NCBI GenBank assembly: GCA_045535635.1
Contig: JAZSLZ010000019.1
Location: forward strand, 1 to 7,497
Source: RGIG8700 sp045535635
GTDB taxonomy: Bacteria > Bacillota > Clostridia > RGIG6154
Direction of reading: 5' to 3'
Length of the DNA stretch: 7,497 bases
Shown here in pieces: positions 1 through 6,156 of the stretch (positions within the stretch are counted from its first letter, which is position 1; each line of letters starts with the position of its first letter). Below the pieces are notes generated by a model, which was not told the origin of the DNA, did no database searches, and worked only from the letters and a program-made list of their open reading frames with translations. Made by a program: the position numbers and the translations under genes.

Positions 1-8
1 TAAGTATG

Positions 9-794
9 TTAATTCATTTTCGAAATGTATTCCTTTGGTGAGCATTTGAATTCTTCTGAAAAGACTCTGTAAAAAGTTCTCATTGAATTAAATCCGCTTT
101 CCAACGCACAGAATGTAAGAGTATGCTTCTTCTCGTGCATAAGAAGTAATGCATTTTTAAGTCTTACCATAGTTATGTAGTGGCTTAATCCTGTATTAAA
201 ACTCGCTTTAAAATAACGGGAAATATAGCTTTGATTATAACCAAACTCTGCCGCAACCGATGCAAGTGATATATCTTTTTTAAAGTTTTCATTAATATAG
301 AAAAGAATTCTTGATGAAAGCTCCGGATCTATAGATTCAGAAGAATTAACAAAACTGAGATTTTCATATACAATTCCTAAAATAAGATAAATATATCCCA
401 TTTTCACAATACCGTTGATATCATTCTTATTTAATTCTTTAATATATTCTTTTATTTTCATGACCGCTTCTTCATTACAGATAAAAGGATTTATTGCCCT
501 CTTATGCTTTATCGCTTCAATAAAGTCTTCACACATATAAGTTGGAATAATTAAAACGCTGGATTTTGAGTTTTCAAGTGTTTTATAGGTGTGTGCGTCA
601 AAGCTCAGTGCAACAGACATCTGATTTTTAGAAAGTGTTTTCTTTTTATCATTAATAATCACTTCCATCTTACCTTCGTCAACAAAATACAGCTCTATAG
701 GTGAATGAAAACCTAAATAACCCGTTCCGTTGGTATATACTTTATAAAAAATATCCTGTTCTTTTTCTCGTTCAATATAAAATCTTGGTTGCAT
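9..794 (-). CDS. AraC-family transcriptional regulator
   Basis: A 261-residue DNA-binding regulator of complete length for the family. Residues about 1-85 look like the cupin-type sensor domain of AraC proteins (beta-rich, with a FHSPIELYFVDEGKMEVII stretch). Residues about 158-258 form the double helix-turn-helix domain. The first HTH lies around residues 175-199 (ISLASVAAEFGYNQSYISRYF) and the second around 225-249, followed by the usual SPKEYI ending. The open frame extends 9 codons upstream, but the start at 794 is preferred because GAGGTG lies 4 nt before it and the longer form has no ribosome binding site. The gene is divergent from the yitT-lysR-dehydrogenase operon. AraC proteins often control a neighbouring divergent gene, so that operon is one candidate target; genes beyond the left edge are equally possible. 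The effector cannot be predicted. The family call is firm. Confidence 0.93.
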   Translation of the reverse strand: MQPRFYIEREKEQDIFYKVYTNGTGYLGFHSPIELYFVDEGKMEVIINDKKKTLSKNQMSVALSFDAHTYKTLENSKSSVLIIPTYMCEDFIEAIKHKRAINPFICNEEAVMKIKEYIKELNKNDINGIVKMGYIYLILGIVYENLSFVNSSESIDPELSSRILFYINENFKKDISLASVAAEFGYNQSYISRYFKASFNTGLSHYITMVRLKNALLLMHEKKHTLTFCALESGFNSMRTFYRVFSEEFKCSPKEYISKMN

Positions 795-798
795 TTTA

Positions 799-804
799 CA
801 CCTC
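799..804 (-). promoter_or_regulatory. Ribosome binding site deciding the araC-type start
   Basis: GAGGTG on the minus strand, 4 nt before the ATG at 794. It supports this start over the in-frame ATG at 821, which lies upstream of the site. Confidence 0.75.
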
Positions 805-864
805 ATCAAAAAATGGCACAAAAAAAATAGTTTTTGGCTGGAATTTGTCTTATATTTGCGATAT

Positions 865-870
865 TATAAT
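865..870 (+). promoter_or_regulatory. Probable -10 box of the yitT operon promoter
   Basis: TATAAT on the plus strand, about 37 nt before the yitT ATG and overlapping the -10 box of the divergent promoter by two bases. There is no good -35 box at 16-18 nt upstream. The nearest TTG-containing hexamer, TTGTCT (845-850), is only 14 nt away. This promoter may therefore be weak or need an activator. The region is very AT-rich, so a chance match is possible. Confidence 0.35.
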
Positions 871-880
871 TATAAGTTAT
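866..880. promoter_or_regulatory. Candidate LysR-type operator (ATAA-N7-TTAT)
   Basis: ATAA and TTAT arms separated by 7 nt fit the T-N11-A layout of LysR-type binding sites. The dyad covers the -10 boxes of both divergent promoters, and a LysR-family gene is the second gene of the plus-strand operon. LysR-type regulators commonly bind upstream of their own transcription unit. The inner bases are not symmetric and the local AT content is high, so this is only a candidate. Confidence 0.25.
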
Positions 881-897
881 TTTTATTAAAATTTCAA
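869..897 (-). promoter_or_regulatory. Sigma-A-like promoter for the AraC-family gene
   Basis: On the minus strand the -35 box TTGAAA (892-897) and the -10 box TATAAT (869-874) are separated by exactly 17 nt. This gives 5/6 and 6/6 matches to consensus. Transcription would start near 862, leaving a leader of about 68 nt before the ATG at 794. The -35 box lies within the yitT leader next to its ribosome binding site, so the two divergent transcripts are tightly packed. Confidence 0.6.
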
Positions 898-901
898 GGA
901 G
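896..901 (+). promoter_or_regulatory. Ribosome binding site deciding the yitT start
   Basis: AAGGAG lies 5 nt before the ATG at 907. The open frame continues upstream to an ATG at 856, but that codon lies around the predicted promoter and has no ribosome binding site. Confidence 0.8.
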
Positions 902-906
902 AATTT

Positions 907-1821
907 ATGAATTTACACTACAAGAAGAAAAAAAAGAGAAAACTAAGCAAATTTGAACAAATTCTGTCCGATTATTTATATGCGGCAGTAGGTTCGTTTA
1001 TTTTGGCTTTTGCCATAAGCTATTTCCACGCTCCATGCAGTATTTCTACAGGTGGTGTTAGCGGTGTGGCAATCACAATGGAAATCTTATTCAAAATTCC
1101 AAAGCCGATTTCTACTCTTATCATAAACCTTATTCTTTTTGGGTTTGGCTTCAAAACACTGAAAAAATCTGCGATACTTAAAACTGTTGTGGGCATTTTT
1201 ATGCTTTCAGTTTTCCTTGCAATCACAGATCCTTTATCTGCATATTTATATGATATTGGTATAAGCTTTGGTAACGACCTGTTGATTTCTTCAATATTTG
1301 GCGGTGTTCTTGTTGGTGTTGGTGTCGGACTTACTGTTTTGGTTGATGCTTCAACAGGCGGCTCTGACTTTGCAGGAATAATGTTACATAAAATCATTCC
1401 TCACATAGGCGTTGCAACATTTATTCTTCTTATTGATACTGCAGTCATCGTAAGCTCCAGCTTACTTTTAAAAGACATAACTCTTATGTTCTACTGCGTT
1501 ATCTCACTTTATATAAGCACCAAGGTTACAGACTTTATCCTTGTTAACGGTGATTTTGCAAAATCAGTTTACATCATTTCCAAGCACACTAAAGAAGTTG
1601 CCGCAGATATTATGGCAAATATGAAGCGTGGTGTTACCGGAATTTACAGCAAAGGTTGTTATAATAACACAGAAACAATGATGCTTATGTGTATTGTTAA
1701 AAGCAAGGAAGTTCCTGTGGTAATGGATATTGTAAATAAATACGATCCTGCAGCTTTTACCATAATTTCTGATGTCAGAGAGGTTCGCGGTGAAGGCTTC
1801 AAAGAGGTAGAAAATGTTTAG
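907..1821 (+). CDS. YitT-family integral membrane protein (YitT/DUF161 plus DUF2179)
   Basis: A 304-residue polytopic membrane protein of the usual length for the YitT family, whose biochemical role is not established. A basic N-terminus (KKKKKRK at 6-12) precedes about six hydrophobic segments, near residues 22-42, 66-84, 92-106, 126-146, 167-187 and 190-207. Family-typical glycine-rich motifs appear at GGVSGVA (49-55) and STGGSDFAG (149-157). Residues about 218-298 form the soluble DUF2179 domain, with the expected RGVTGIYSKG and DPAAFTIISD motifs. The start at 907 is set by AAGGAG 5 nt upstream. It is the first gene of an operon: its last 8 nt overlap the LysR-family gene, and a dehydrogenase gene follows. 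Linkage to an amino acid dehydrogenase could hint at transport or sensing of a related metabolite, but that is inference only. The family call is firm and the function open. Confidence 0.93.
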   Translation: MNLHYKKKKKRKLSKFEQILSDYLYAAVGSFILAFAISYFHAPCSISTGGVSGVAITMEILFKIPKPISTLIINLILFGFGFKTLKKSAILKTVVGIFMLSVFLAITDPLSAYLYDIGISFGNDLLISSIFGGVLVGVGVGLTVLVDASTGGSDFAGIMLHKIIPHIGVATFILLIDTAVIVSSSLLLKDITLMFYCVISLYISTKVTDFILVNGDFAKSVYIISKHTKEVAADIMANMKRGVTGIYSKGCYNNTETMMLMCIVKSKEVPVVMDIVNKYDPAAFTIISDVREVRGEGFKEVENV

Positions 1822-2749
1822 TAAAGCTCAATATGTATATACTGTTTACAAAGAACAAAGCTTTACAAAGGCTTCGGAAAAGCTAAACATATCACAGCCA
1901 TATTTAAGTGCTGCAATTAAAAGAATTGAGCAACAAATCGGTGCGCCCCTTTTTGAAAGAAAGTTTTCATCGGTACGCCCAACTAAAGCAGGTCTTGAAT
2001 ATATTCAGGCGGCAGAAAAAATTATGGACATTGAAAGACATTTCACTGCCAAGCTTTCTAACATTAATATGCTTGACAGCGGAAGTATAAATATAGGTTG
2101 TTCAATTTTCTTTTCATATTATCTTATGCCGGATATTTTAAAAAAGTTTTCAGATTTGTATCCAGGGATTGATATAACCTTAACCGATGCAAGTGCATCA
2201 AATCTTGACAGATTACTTAACGATGAGGAAATCGACCTTATAATAGACACAAAGGAAACCGAAAAGAAAACTTTGGAATACATTCCTCTTGCAGAAGAAA
2301 AAATACTTCTGGCAGTTCCTGCATCTTTTAAGTGCAACGAAAAAATCTGCAAAAGTGCTCTTACGCCTGATGAATTGTATTCAAACAAAATAGATTACTC
2401 TTCAGTTAAAGAGATTTCAATTGATAATTTTGCAAAGGAAAATTTCATTCTGCTCAAAAACGGCAACAATATGCATACAAAGGCTGTTTCTCTTTTTGAA
2501 GCAAATAATATTTCCCCAAAGGTTAGCTTCAGCCTTGATTTACTTGCAACTTCCTACGCACTGACTGCTGCCGGAAACGGAATAAGCTTTGTTACAGACA
2601 CAATTTTTAAAAACAGGCTTTTAAAAGATAAAGTTTTGTTGTATAAGGTGAAAGGAGCAGGTACAAGAACTGTTTATCTTATTAAAAAGAAAAACAGATA
2701 TACTACTAACGCTATAAATAAATTTATAGATACAATTAAATTTAAATAA
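1814..2749 (+). CDS. LysR-family transcriptional regulator
   Basis: A 311-residue regulator of standard length. The N-terminal winged helix-turn-helix covers about residues 2-61, with the typical FTKASEKLNISQPYLSAAIK recognition region and the LFERK...PTKAG motif after it. A linker helix (about 62-85) leads into the periplasmic-binding-protein-like effector domain (about 90-300), beginning SINIGCSIFF. The ATG sits inside the end of yitT (8-nt overlap), with AGAGGT 5 nt before it, so the two are probably translationally coupled. The dehydrogenase gene starts 12 nt after its stop. Its position suggests autoregulation and control of the dehydrogenase, with an amino acid or keto acid as possible co-inducer. 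That ligand is a guess from context. The 3' end of the gene carries an 18-bp inverted repeat (2712-2729). Confidence 0.95.
   Translation: MFSKAQYVYTVYKEQSFTKASEKLNISQPYLSAAIKRIEQQIGAPLFERKFSSVRPTKAGLEYIQAAEKIMDIERHFTAKLSNINMLDSGSINIGCSIFFSYYLMPDILKKFSDLYPGIDITLTDASASNLDRLLNDEEIDLIIDTKETEKKTLEYIPLAEEKILLAVPASFKCNEKICKSALTPDELYSNKIDYSSVKEISIDNFAKENFILLKNGNNMHTKAVSLFEANNISPKVSFSLDLLATSYALTAAGNGISFVTDTIFKNRLLKDKVLLYKVKGAGTRTVYLIKKKNRYTTNAINKFIDTIKFK
2712..2729. repeat. Perfect 8-2-8 inverted repeat before the dehydrogenase gene
   Basis: CTATAAAT, two A residues, then ATTTATAG. It lies inside the last codons of the LysR-family gene and ends about 32 nt before the dehydrogenase ATG. It could be an operator or a weak RNA hairpin, but an all-A/T palindrome of this size can arise by chance in sequence of this composition. 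Confidence 0.3.
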
Positions 2750-2761
2750 AGGAGAATTGTT

Positions 2762-3928
2762 ATGATTTTTGGTGTATTAAAAGACATTAAAGAAGGAGAA
2801 TTCAGAGTTATCTGTACTCCAAACGAAGTAAAGTCAATCGTTGCTTCAGGACATAAGGTTTTAGCTCAGCACGATTGCGGTAAAATGGCAGGATTCCCTG
2901 ACGAAAAATACGTTGAAGCAGGTGCTGAAATTGTTGATACAATGGAAGAACTTTATGCAAAATGTGATATGGTTGCAAAAGTTAAGGAATTCTTCCCTGT
3001 TGAATACCCTCTTATGAGAGAAAATCAGATTTTACTCGGTTGTATCCACCCTGCAGGTCATCCTGAAGAAGTTGATGCACTTTTAAAGAGCAAATGTATT
3101 TCTTTCACAGCAGAAGATGCTCACAGATGGGGCTCACCTAACTGCGAAGCAGCAGGTAAACAAGGTGCATTATTCGGACTTGAATCAATGCTTACAATCA
3201 ACGGCGGTAAAGGTAAATTCGTTGGCGGATTTGCCGGTGCTCCTAGAATGAATGTACTTATCCTCGGTGGCGGTGTTGTTGGTCAGGGCGCTCTTGAAAT
3301 GCTTTTCGGTCTTGGTGCTAACTGCACAGTTATGGATATTAACGTTGGACTTTTACGTACACTTTTAACAAGATACAACGGTCACATTAACACAATGCTT
3401 TGTAGCAAAGAAGCTATTGCAGATATTCTTCCAGGTATCGATATGGTTATCAACGCTGTTAAATGGCCAAAAGAAAGAAAAGATTTCTTAATCGATAAAG
3501 AAATGCTCAAAACTATGGAACCTGGTTCAGTTTTAGTTGATATTTCAAATGACGAACCTGGTGCTATTGAATCAAGCCATGAAACACATCACGACAATCC
3601 AAGATATGTTGTTAACGGTGTTGTTCACTACTGTGTTTCTAACATCCCAGGTGCTGTTGCTAACTCAACATCTATCGCTTATGCATCAGAAATGCTTCCT
3701 ATGATTTTAAGCATTTTAAACAACGGTATTGAAGCAACTTGCGAAAAAGACGGTTTCTACAGAAGAAGTCTTACAACATACAAAGGCTACTTAACACATG
3801 AAGAAACAAGTGCTATCCAGAACAAGCCTTGGATTAAGCCAGAAGACATTTTGAACATTGCAGACAAGAAGCTTGATTTTGCTCCTCCTGCAACAGTAAC
3901 ACGTTCAACAAATTTCTATAAGAAATAA
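2762..3928 (+). CDS. Alanine dehydrogenase-like NAD-dependent oxidoreductase (AlaDH/PNT family)
   Basis: A 388-residue cytoplasmic enzyme of the alanine dehydrogenase / transhydrogenase family, slightly longer than classical Ald (about 370). Alanine dehydrogenase interconverts alanine and pyruvate plus ammonia with NAD(H). The N-terminal catalytic domain keeps R15 (KEGEFRV), K75 (KVKEF) and H96 (CIHPAGH), aligning with the substrate-binding Arg, Lys and catalytic His of Ald. The Rossmann domain has GGGVVGQGA (169-177) and acidic D192 (MDIN), favouring NAD over NADP. D264 matches the catalytic Asp, and N294 the active-site Asn. Around these, however, the usual DQGG reads DEPG (264-267), and the usual VPxTST reads VANSTS. 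The substrate may therefore be another amino acid. AAAGGAG lies 7 nt before the ATG. All 28 isoleucine codons are ATT or ATC, unlike neighbouring genes, which suggests high expression. An intrinsic terminator follows 9 nt after the stop. The superfamily call is firm; alanine as substrate is probable only. Confidence 0.85.
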   Translation: MIFGVLKDIKEGEFRVICTPNEVKSIVASGHKVLAQHDCGKMAGFPDEKYVEAGAEIVDTMEELYAKCDMVAKVKEFFPVEYPLMRENQILLGCIHPAGHPEEVDALLKSKCISFTAEDAHRWGSPNCEAAGKQGALFGLESMLTINGGKGKFVGGFAGAPRMNVLILGGGVVGQGALEMLFGLGANCTVMDINVGLLRTLLTRYNGHINTMLCSKEAIADILPGIDMVINAVKWPKERKDFLIDKEMLKTMEPGSVLVDISNDEPGAIESSHETHHDNPRYVVNGVVHYCVSNIPGAVANSTSIAYASEMLPMILSILNNGIEATCEKDGFYRRSLTTYKGYLTHEETSAIQNKPWIKPEDILNIADKKLDFAPPATVTRSTNFYKK

Positions 3929-3937
3929 ATCCTAAAG

Positions 3938-3969
3938 GACTGTGGAATTTACTTCCACAGTCTTTTTTT
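3938..3969 (+). terminator. Intrinsic terminator of the yitT-lysR-dehydrogenase operon
   Basis: A perfect 10-bp stem (GACTGTGGAA at 3938-3947 paired with TTCCACAGTC at 3953-3962) has a 5-nt loop and is followed by seven T residues. It starts 9 nt after the dehydrogenase stop codon. This is a textbook Rho-independent terminator separating this operon from the GH31 gene. Confidence 0.93.
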
Positions 3970-3970
3970 A

Positions 3971-4000
3971 TTGACTTATTATCCTTGTTTATGTTAAACT
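3971..4000 (+). promoter_or_regulatory. Possible promoter of the GH31-Nudix pair
   Basis: TTGACT (3971-3976) immediately follows the terminator T-run and is a good -35 box. The best -10 box at normal spacing is TAAACT (3995-4000, 18 nt away), with 4/6 matches. Transcription would then begin near 4007, right at the ribosome binding site, giving an unusually short leader. The terminator upstream implies that some promoter must lie here, but the exact -10 box is uncertain. Confidence 0.4.
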
Positions 4001-4006
4001 TACAGC

Positions 4007-4014
4007 AAAGGAGG
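4007..4014 (+). promoter_or_regulatory. Ribosome binding site deciding the GH31 start
   Basis: AAAGGAGG lies 6 nt before the ATG at 4021. The open frame reaches back to an ATG at 3985, but that codon is inside the likely promoter and lacks such a site. Confidence 0.85.
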
Positions 4015-4020
4015 CAGATT

Positions 4021-5682
4021 ATGAAAAAACTTACATTTGGTTACCCTGAAGAGCATATACCATCTAAATATTGTAAAGGCTTCAACTATCAGGAGACAGA
4101 AATTAAATACGACACATCTAAAATTTCATTTAAAGAGACTGCCAGAGGTTGCGTTCTAGAATTACCTCTTAAGTATGGTGAAGAAGTTTTTGGGTTTGGA
4201 CTTCAACTGAAAGAGTTTAATCACAAAAACACAAAGAAAACTATAAGAGTTAATTCAAATACCGTTGATACCAACGCTCCTGTTCCTTTTTTTGTTACAA
4301 CAGAAAATTACGGCATCTATTTTGATACTGCAAGATATGCTGAATTTAACTGTGGCTTTAATCATATTAAGCACAGATCTCCTGTTGCAAACAATGCCAT
4401 AATTGAAACTGAAGAAAACACCATTATGTCTGTAGAAATTCCTGTTTCGAAAGGCATAGATATTTATATAATCGAAGGTAAAAACATTACTGATGTTGTT
4501 GCTAAATATAATATGTTATCCGGTGGTGGATGCGATGTACCACAATGGGGACTTGGAGTTTTATACAGAGTCTTTGCTAAAAGCACTGAGGATGACATCA
4601 AAAAAACTGCCGACTATTTTATAGAAAATGATATTCCGATTGACATTATAGGTTTAGAGGCAAGTTGGCAGTCAAACGCTTACGCATGTTCCTATGTTTT
4701 TGACACTGATAGGTTTCCAAACTACAAGGATACTGTGAAATATCTTACTGACAAAGGTTTTCATATCAATTTATGGGAACACGCTTTTGTAAGCTCCTGC
4801 TCACCTATTTACAAGCCATTAAAACAACTTTGTGGTGACTATGAGGTATGTGAAGGACTTATTCCTGATTTTTCCTTTGAAGAAGCGAGGGACATTTTTG
4901 CAAACCACCACAAAAATGAGCTGACTGAGCTTGGCATAGACGGCTTTAAGCTTGACGAATGTGATAATTCTGATTCTACTCATTCATTGAGCTTTCCTAA
5001 CTGCACACAATTTCCTTCAGGAATGGATGGTGAGCTTTATCATAGCTTATTCGGTACTCTTTATATGCAGACAATTTTAAAAGCCCTTGGTAATACACCT
5101 ACCCTATCAGAAGTAAGTTCAGCAGGTGCACTTGCATCCAGCTATCCTTTTGTATTATGCAGCGACCTGTACGACCACAAGGAATTTATAAGAGGCATAG
5201 TAAATTCAGGCTTTTCAGGTCTTTTATGGTCATCTGAGGTAAGAAATGCAAAAAGTAAAAAGGACTTTATAAGAAGACTTCAGACAGCCGTTTTCTCTGT
5301 TCAGTGCTTGATTAACGCCTGTTACTGCGAAAAATATCCTTGGATAGACTATAACTGTGAAGATAAAGTTAAAGAACTTTTAGAGATAAGAAAAACTCTT
5401 GCACCTATGCTTAAGAAAGCCTTTGAAAAGTACAGGAAAACTGGTATTCCGCCTGTCCGTGCACTTGTTATGGATTACACTAATGACAAGGAAACCTACA
5501 AAATTGATGACCAGTACATTTTCTGCGATAATTTAATTGTTGCACCGCTTACTGAAAACAGCGACGAAAGAAAGGTCTATCTGCCAAAAGGGAAATTCAG
5601 GGACTACTGGACAAAAGAACCTGTTTCATCAGGTTGGTTTACCGTAACTACCGAAAATATTCCTGTTTATGAGAAATACTGA
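4021..5682 (+). CDS. Glycoside hydrolase family 31 protein (alpha-glycosidase), short C-terminus
   Basis: A 553-residue enzyme with no signal peptide, so probably intracellular and acting on imported alpha-linked oligosaccharides. Family 31 are retaining alpha-glycosidases (alpha-glucosidase, alpha-xylosidase and others); specificity cannot be read here. An N-terminal beta-sandwich (about 20-170) has the family's GFGLQLKEFN and ENYGIYFDTARY motifs. The (beta/alpha)8 barrel runs from about 175 to 475, starting QWGLGVLYR. The likely nucleophile is D312 (GFKLDECD); the likely acid/base is D382 in CSDLYDHKEF, followed by NSGFSGLLW. The Arg usually found a few residues before this acid/base segment is not visible: the stretch reads SEVSSAGALASSYPF (363-377). 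The C-terminal region follows the family pattern (DDQYIFCDNLIVAPL, then KVYLPKGKFRDYWT) but stops at ENIPVYEKY, where most members go on into a further beta-domain. The stop is 1 nt before the next gene's start. Confidence 0.88.
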   Translation: MKKLTFGYPEEHIPSKYCKGFNYQETEIKYDTSKISFKETARGCVLELPLKYGEEVFGFGLQLKEFNHKNTKKTIRVNSNTVDTNAPVPFFVTTENYGIYFDTARYAEFNCGFNHIKHRSPVANNAIIETEENTIMSVEIPVSKGIDIYIIEGKNITDVVAKYNMLSGGGCDVPQWGLGVLYRVFAKSTEDDIKKTADYFIENDIPIDIIGLEASWQSNAYACSYVFDTDRFPNYKDTVKYLTDKGFHINLWEHAFVSSCSPIYKPLKQLCGDYEVCEGLIPDFSFEEARDIFANHHKNELTELGIDGFKLDECDNSDSTHSLSFPNCTQFPSGMDGELYHSLFGTLYMQTILKALGNTPTLSEVSSAGALASSYPFVLCSDLYDHKEFIRGIVNSGFSGLLWSSEVRNAKSKKDFIRRLQTAVFSVQCLINACYCEKYPWIDYNCEDKVKELLEIRKTLAPMLKKAFEKYRKTGIPPVRALVMDYTNDKETYKIDDQYIFCDNLIVAPLTENSDERKVYLPKGKFRDYWTKEPVSSGWFTVTTENIPVYEKY

Positions 5683-5683
5683 T

Positions 5684-6142
5684 ATGATTGAAACTACACT
5701 TTGTTATATAGAAAAAGAAAATAAATACTTAATGCTTCACCGCACTAAAAAAGAAAATGATATGAACAAGGACAAATGGCTTGGCATAGGAGGTAAGCTT
5801 GAAGAAGGCGAAACTCCCCTTGACTGCATTATAAGAGAAGCTTATGAGGAAACAGGACTTAAGCTCTTAAATCCTGTTTTAAGAGGCATTGTGAACTTTA
5901 ACTCAAACGTTTACCCCTCAGAAAAAATGTATCTGTTCACCTGCACAGAATTTTCTGGCAGTATAACTGACTGTGATGAAGGTGTTTTAGAATGGATAGA
6001 GAAAGACAGAATTTCTTCTCTTCCCCTATGGGAGGGAGACAAAATCTTTTTTGTTGCTTTAAACAACGGTGAAAATGATTTTGTAATAACACTTAATTAT
6101 GAAAATGACAAGCTTGTGTCATATAAAAAAGAGTGGTTGTAA
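5684..6142 (+). CDS. Nudix hydrolase, MutT-like (probable 8-oxo-dGTP or related NTP diphosphatase)
   Basis: A 152-residue single-domain cytoplasmic enzyme. The Nudix box is perfect at residues 37-59 (G-x5-E-x7-REAYEETGL), with metal-binding glutamates E52, E55 and E56. The protein opens with MIETTLCYIEKENKYLMLHR and has the KENDMNKDKWLGIGGK segment typical of small MutT-type Nudix proteins, which hydrolyse oxidised or non-canonical nucleoside triphosphates to monophosphates and pyrophosphate. The exact substrate is not shown by the sequence. ATG at 5684 is chosen because family members start about here. An ATG at 5669, overlapping the GH31 gene, would add five residues (MRNTD), and neither start has a strong ribosome binding site. 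With only 1 nt between the GH31 stop and this ATG, translation by re-initiation is likely. A hairpin terminator overlaps its stop codon. Confidence 0.92.
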   Translation: MIETTLCYIEKENKYLMLHRTKKENDMNKDKWLGIGGKLEEGETPLDCIIREAYEETGLKLLNPVLRGIVNFNSNVYPSEKMYLFTCTEFSGSITDCDEGVLEWIEKDRISSLPLWEGDKIFFVALNNGENDFVITLNYENDKLVSYKKEWL

Positions 6143-6154
6143 AAACCACTCTTT
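6128..6154. terminator. Bidirectional intrinsic terminator between convergent genes
   Basis: A perfect 11-bp stem (AAAGAGTGGTT at 6128-6138, AACCACTCTTT at 6144-6154) has a 5-nt loop. The plus-strand side is followed by TTT-G-TTT. On the minus strand the stem runs into a U-rich tail (A-run at 6125-6130 on the plus strand), so it can end both the GH31-Nudix transcript and the nucleotidyltransferase transcript. The Nudix stop codon (6140-6142) lies in the loop, and the minus-strand stop (6157-6159) is 2 nt beyond the stem. Confidence 0.88.
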
Positions 6155-6156
6155 GT

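Noticed and set aside
701..889. A short plus-strand frame across the araC start and the divergent gap
   Set aside because: It covers the araC N-terminus and the predicted promoters, has no ribosome binding site and resembles no protein.
795..906. A hairpin or attenuator in the araC leader, from the A- and T-runs at 816-836
   Set aside because: The runs do not form a stable stem; the flanking GCC-like bases are not complementary in the needed orientation.
1020..1397. A 125-codon open frame antisense to yitT
   Set aside because: It lies wholly inside a well-supported membrane protein gene, has a low-complexity Thr/Pro-rich translation typical of antisense frames, and has no credible ribosome binding site.
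2119..2388. An 89-codon open frame antisense to the LysR-family gene
   Set aside because: It is contained in a clear LysR gene, with a Ser/Phe-rich translation that mirrors the sense codons.
3929..4020. A riboswitch or other structured leader before the GH31 gene
   Set aside because: The gap is fully used by the upstream terminator, a promoter-like segment and the ribosome binding site, so there is no room for an aptamer.
5640..5720. A frameshift splitting the GH31 gene, with its C-terminal domain in another frame
   Set aside because: The sequence after 5682 reads as the N-terminus of a Nudix protein in the only open frame, and no GH31-like residues appear in the other frames.
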